From Candidatus Kryptoniota bacterium (GTDB lineage: Bacteria > Bacteroidota > Ignavibacteria > Kryptoniales > JAKASW01): DNA of 64,000 nucleotides. Positions 61,250 through 64,000 of this stretch are shown here, piece by piece (within the stretch, counting starts at the first letter, position 1; every line of letters starts with the position of its first letter). Made by a program: the position numbers and the translations under genes. The notes beneath the pieces were generated by a model. It was not told the origin of the DNA and made no database searches. It saw only the letters and a list, made by a program, of their open reading frames with translations. The stretch covers positions 321,897 through 385,896 of the forward strand of contig JAHECO010000001.1 in the NCBI GenBank assembly GCA_024641705.1, written 5' to 3'.

Positions 61250-61711
61250 ATGCGCGTGTTCGCAACGATGTCAAAAAATACTATCCACCCTGAATTAATC
61301 GCCCCCTGCGGAATGAACTGCGCGGTGTGCAGCCGTTATCTCGCCTTCATCAACAAAATCCCGCTCAAAAAGGGAATTATCTACTGTGAAGGGTGCCGTC
61401 CCGCCGACAGACGCTGCGCGATGATTAAGAAGAGATGCAAAGATGTGCTCAGACTTGATGAGGGTGAAGTCGATTATTGCTGTGATTGTGATGACTATCC
61501 GTGCGAGAGTCTCAGTCGCCTCGACAAACGGTATCGTGAGAACTACGGCATGAGCATGATCGACAACCTCGAACAGATCAGGTCCATTGGGTTGGCCGAA
61601 TTCATCGCGGAGCAATCGGAGAAGTACAGGTGCCCGCGGTGCGGCGGTTTGATTTCGGTGCACAACAAGAAGTGTTTCAAATGTGATAAGATAGTGAGCT
61701 GGAAGAAGTAG
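61250..61711 (+). CDS. DUF3795 cysteine-rich protein
   Basis: 153 residues. APCGMNCAVCSRYLAF, YCEGCRPADRRCAMIK, CKDVL, DYCCDCDDYPCESLSRLDKRY and a C-terminal zinc-ribbon-like CPRCGG ... CFKCDK. These match DUF3795, a family of unknown role common in anaerobes. ATG at 61268 (MSKNTIHPEL) is an alternative start closer to the domain. Confidence 0.85.
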   Translation: MRVFATMSKNTIHPELIAPCGMNCAVCSRYLAFINKIPLKKGIIYCEGCRPADRRCAMIKKRCKDVLRLDEGEVDYCCDCDDYPCESLSRLDKRYRENYGMSMIDNLEQIRSIGLAEFIAEQSEKYRCPRCGGLISVHNKKCFKCDKIVSWKK

Positions 61712-61900
61712 GGCGCCTTATCCAGTTTTCGGGACCTCAGTTTTTATCATGGTGTTGTAAGGGTATGTAAAGGCGTGTCCTGCGGCGTCGAGGCTGGAAA
61801 TCGGAAGAGTTCCTCGTAACCAGCACCCAAGGCGACACGTAATCCTTGAAGTCAGGTTTTCAGACTGTAATCAGGTGAACTAACTGGGCAGGCAATTAAG

Positions 61901-64000
61901 ATGTCGTGTATCCGCGCCGCAATCTTGCTTTCGATCTTTTTGATTTCGACGCAGGCGTTCCCGCAGACCGGGACAATCACCGGCTTCGTCTCGGACTCGA
62001 AAACAGGCGAGCCGCTCGCCGGTGTGAATATTCTTGTGAATGAATTGAAAAATACGGGCGCCGTGACGGATGCGGACGGCCGGTTCATAATGATCGTTCC
62101 CTTGGGGAGCTATTCACTGAAAGCGAGTGCGGTCGGATTCCGGCCGGTGGTAAGGACTGACGTTATCGTCACCGCCGGGGCGAGACTCATGTGGCACTGA
62201 AGCTTTCGGAAGCTCCCGTTGAGCTGGGCCAGGTAACGATAACTCCCGATTACTTTGAGAAAGCCGCGCTCGAAAACAACCTCAGTACTGTGGTCCTGGG
62301 TTCGGAAGAAGTGAAGAGATCTCCCGGCTCGGCGCAGGACTTCCAGCGGATACTGCAGGCGATGGCCGGGGTGTCCTTCACAACCGACCAGACGAATGAA
62401 CTCCTCGTGCGAGGCGGGGCTCCCGACGAGAACCTGACGGTCTTCGATCATATGGAGATACATTCCACAAATCATTATCCCAACCAGTTCAACTCCGGCG
62501 GTCCGATAAACATGATCAATGTCGACCTGATCCAGGATGTCCAGTTCTCTACCGGTGGTTTCATCTCGAAGTACGGGGACAAATCCTCTTCGGTGATGAC
62601 GATAACCACGAGAGAGGGAAGTCGGGAAAGTCTCCTTAGAGGTAATGTAAATCTGTCGATGGCGGGATACGGTGCGGTCCTCGAGGGGAGAATAAACGGA
62701 GGCAGGGGCTCATGGCTGATCTCGGCAAGGAAGAGCTACGTCGATCTGATCGCGGGATCGTTCGGGCTGACAGCGATACCGAAATATTACGATCTGCAAT
62801 CGAAGGTCGCGTACGACCTGTCCCGGGTACATGCCCTGTCCTTCTCGGCGATTTACGGGAACGACATGATAGACATCGTCGGGGAACCGGGTGCGGTGAA
62901 TCCGGTCATGGCGGGCCGGGTGGATTCGGTGGACATCTATAACGCCGACGTGAGACAGCATCAGTATGCCGCGGGGATCACGCTCGAGAGCAAATGGTCC
63001 GAGCGTTTCATTTCTATTATGACGATATCCAGGAACAGCTTCAGCGACGGCACTTATGTTACCGGCGACTTCACGAGACGAAGCTACGACTCAAATGGGA
63101 AAGTCGGTGCGACGAGCGTTCTGAAAACCAGAGACGTTTACACGCAGAGTGCCGATAACGGTGAGACCGCTCTGAATTCGGAGTTTATCTGGAATCTGAG
63201 CAGCGCAAACGAACTCAACTTCGGCGCGGCCCTGAAGTTCATAGATTTCAAATCTCTCGAAGCCGTCGAGGCGGACACAGCGAGGTATGACCTGAACCGC
63301 GACGGCGGGTACGATGTCACCGTGATCGTGCCGCCGGCGCATATCGACTACAATTTCCCGTTCCCGGACCAGTACAAGGCTTATTTGTTTGCAAACGACA
63401 AGGTAAGAATATTCGACGGGAGACTCGTTTTGAATGTCGGGCTGAGATACGACTATATGTCTTACAGCGGGAATGGCGATATAAGCCCGCGTCTCTCGGC
63501 CTCATATTCACTGGTGCCGGGGAGCGTAACCCTGAACCTGGCAGCCGGCAAGTACTACCAGACTCCCCCGCTTCCATACTTCGGGGACAGGTACCAGTCC
63601 GAAGTAAACAGGTACCTTATGAGCAGTCTGGCAGACCATTATGTGCTTGGAGTGGAATACCTCCCGGCGTCAGGGCTGAAGATTGACGTGGAAGGATATT
63701 ACAAGAGATATTCCCGCCTTCCAATCTCCGAGGACTTCGTCCATTTCTTCGACAGGACTTACAGATCGGAGAGAATCCTGAATATCGGACGGCAGGATGT
63801 GCAGGGGATCGACGTTTTCGTTCAACAGAAACTCGTCAAGGACATCTACGGGACAATCGCCTTTTCCAGAATGTGGAGCAAGTACTACGACCCGAGATTG
63901 GGGATGGAGGGGAAGACATTTACCTCGCCTTTCGATTTTCCGTATGTGGCCACGGTTATTACGGGGAAGAGGTTCTCAGGACTCAGGTCGAGTCTGAACG
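61901..64000 (+). CDS. TonB-dependent receptor with carboxypeptidase-regulatory-like N-terminal domain; frameshifted, truncated by the window end
   Basis: Frame one (61901-62200) gives a signal peptide (IRAAILLSIFLISTQAFPQ), and the CarboxypepD_reg-like domain TGTITGFVSDSKTGEPLAGVNILV ... GRFIMIVPLGSYSLKASAVGFRP. The following frame is open to the end: ALKLSEAPVELGQVTI, then a plug domain (LVRGGAPDENLTVFD, SGGPINMINVDLIQDVQF, GGFISKYGDKSSSV) and barrel strands. Adding one G in the GGGG run at 62177-62180 rejoins them (VTAGGETHVALKL). Outer-membrane import of a large or chelated substrate. Sequencing error or lesion not separable. Confidence 0.85.
62177..62180. other. Frameshift site in the TonB receptor gene
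   Basis: A run of four G; a fifth would join the two frames as TAGGETHVALKL, matching the pattern expected after the regulatory domain. As in the iron-sulfur gene, the lesion is a missing base in a G/C homopolymer. Confidence 0.7.

Noticed and set aside
1-64000. tRNA, rRNA or riboswitch
   Set aside because: No cloverleaf with GTTCGA-type T-loop in an intergenic gap, no rRNA-like stretch, and no cobalamin or other riboswitch core upstream of the B12-related genes was recognised by eye; a covariance-model search would be needed to be certain.

Overview
The window is about 64 kb of bacterial chromosome, GC-rich (visibly mid-50s percent) with a few AT-richer islands. Gene content fits a Gram-negative member of the Bacteroidota/Chlorobiota/Ignavibacteria side of the FCB group: a carboxypeptidase-regulatory-domain TonB receptor, a DUF3098-like membrane protein, a BatA-type N-terminal membrane protein, a SpoIID/LytB protein, and a Qrc/alternative-complex-III-like respiratory module. 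The taxonomic placement is inference; there is no rRNA or tRNA in the window.

Layout. 0.3-5.5 kb (minus strand): a DUF1016-like/methyltransferase protein, a stand-alone B12-binding mutase domain, a flippase-like membrane protein, Maf, a SpoIID-type protein and a small exported protein. 5.6-16.5 kb (plus): a tetrapyrrole block, ccsA/hemX-like, hemA, hemC, hemD, hemE, hemH, hemG(hemY type), hemB, an SDR epimerase and hemL; no coproporphyrinogen oxidase gene is present here. 17.3-21.4 kb: a LarA-family protein, 6-phosphogluconate dehydrogenase and a PfkB-type (2-keto-3-deoxygluconate-like) kinase. 21.6-25.2 kb: a haem-motif sensor kinase, an archaemetzincin and an NtrC-type sigma-54 activator with overlapping ends. 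25.2-25.8 kb: a REP-associated tyrosine transposase remnant with flanking repeats. 25.8-32.9 kb (minus): a seven-gene redox operon (single-TM protein, Cys-rich GcvH-like protein, pentahaem cytochrome, MopB protein, 4-cluster ferredoxin with a frameshift, NrfD, membrane GcvH-like protein). 33.3-41.9 kb: housekeeping genes (YgfZ/GcvT, fRMsr, SDR, LOG, SirB1, cobalamin adenosyltransferase, BatA-like, HflX, membrane protein). 42-43.6 kb: an AT-rich YhdJ-like methyltransferase plus endonuclease. 44-46.5 kb: an ABC exporter, ArsR regulator and SdpI-like protein. 46.5-57.5 kb: a hydrolase, a double jelly-roll protein, GH67 alpha-glucuronidase, an SRPBCC protein, a retropepsin-like protein, a PLP decarboxylase, carbonic anhydrase, and the two agmatine-to-putrescine enzymes. 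57.6-61.2 kb: an AT-rich restriction/defence cluster with three PD-(D/E)XK-like proteins and an N4-cytosine-type methyltransferase. 61.25 kb to the end: a DUF3795 protein and a TonB receptor that carries a frameshift and runs off the window.

How it fits together. The most interesting unit is the 25.8-32.9 kb redox operon. It has the cytochrome-MopB-FeS-NrfD order of Qrc/ACIII quinone complexes, but adds two GcvH-fold proteins in which the lipoyl lysine is not at its expected place, each with its own cysteine-rich segment. A sequence resembling a sigma-54 promoter lies upstream of it, and a sigma-54 activator paired with a c-type-haem sensor kinase is encoded next door on the other strand, so a haem/redox-controlled circuit is a testable proposal. 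GH67, the KDG-type kinase and 6-phosphogluconate dehydrogenase suggest use of xylan-derived uronic and sugar acids. Two frameshifts, both in short G/C homopolymers, may be sequencing errors.
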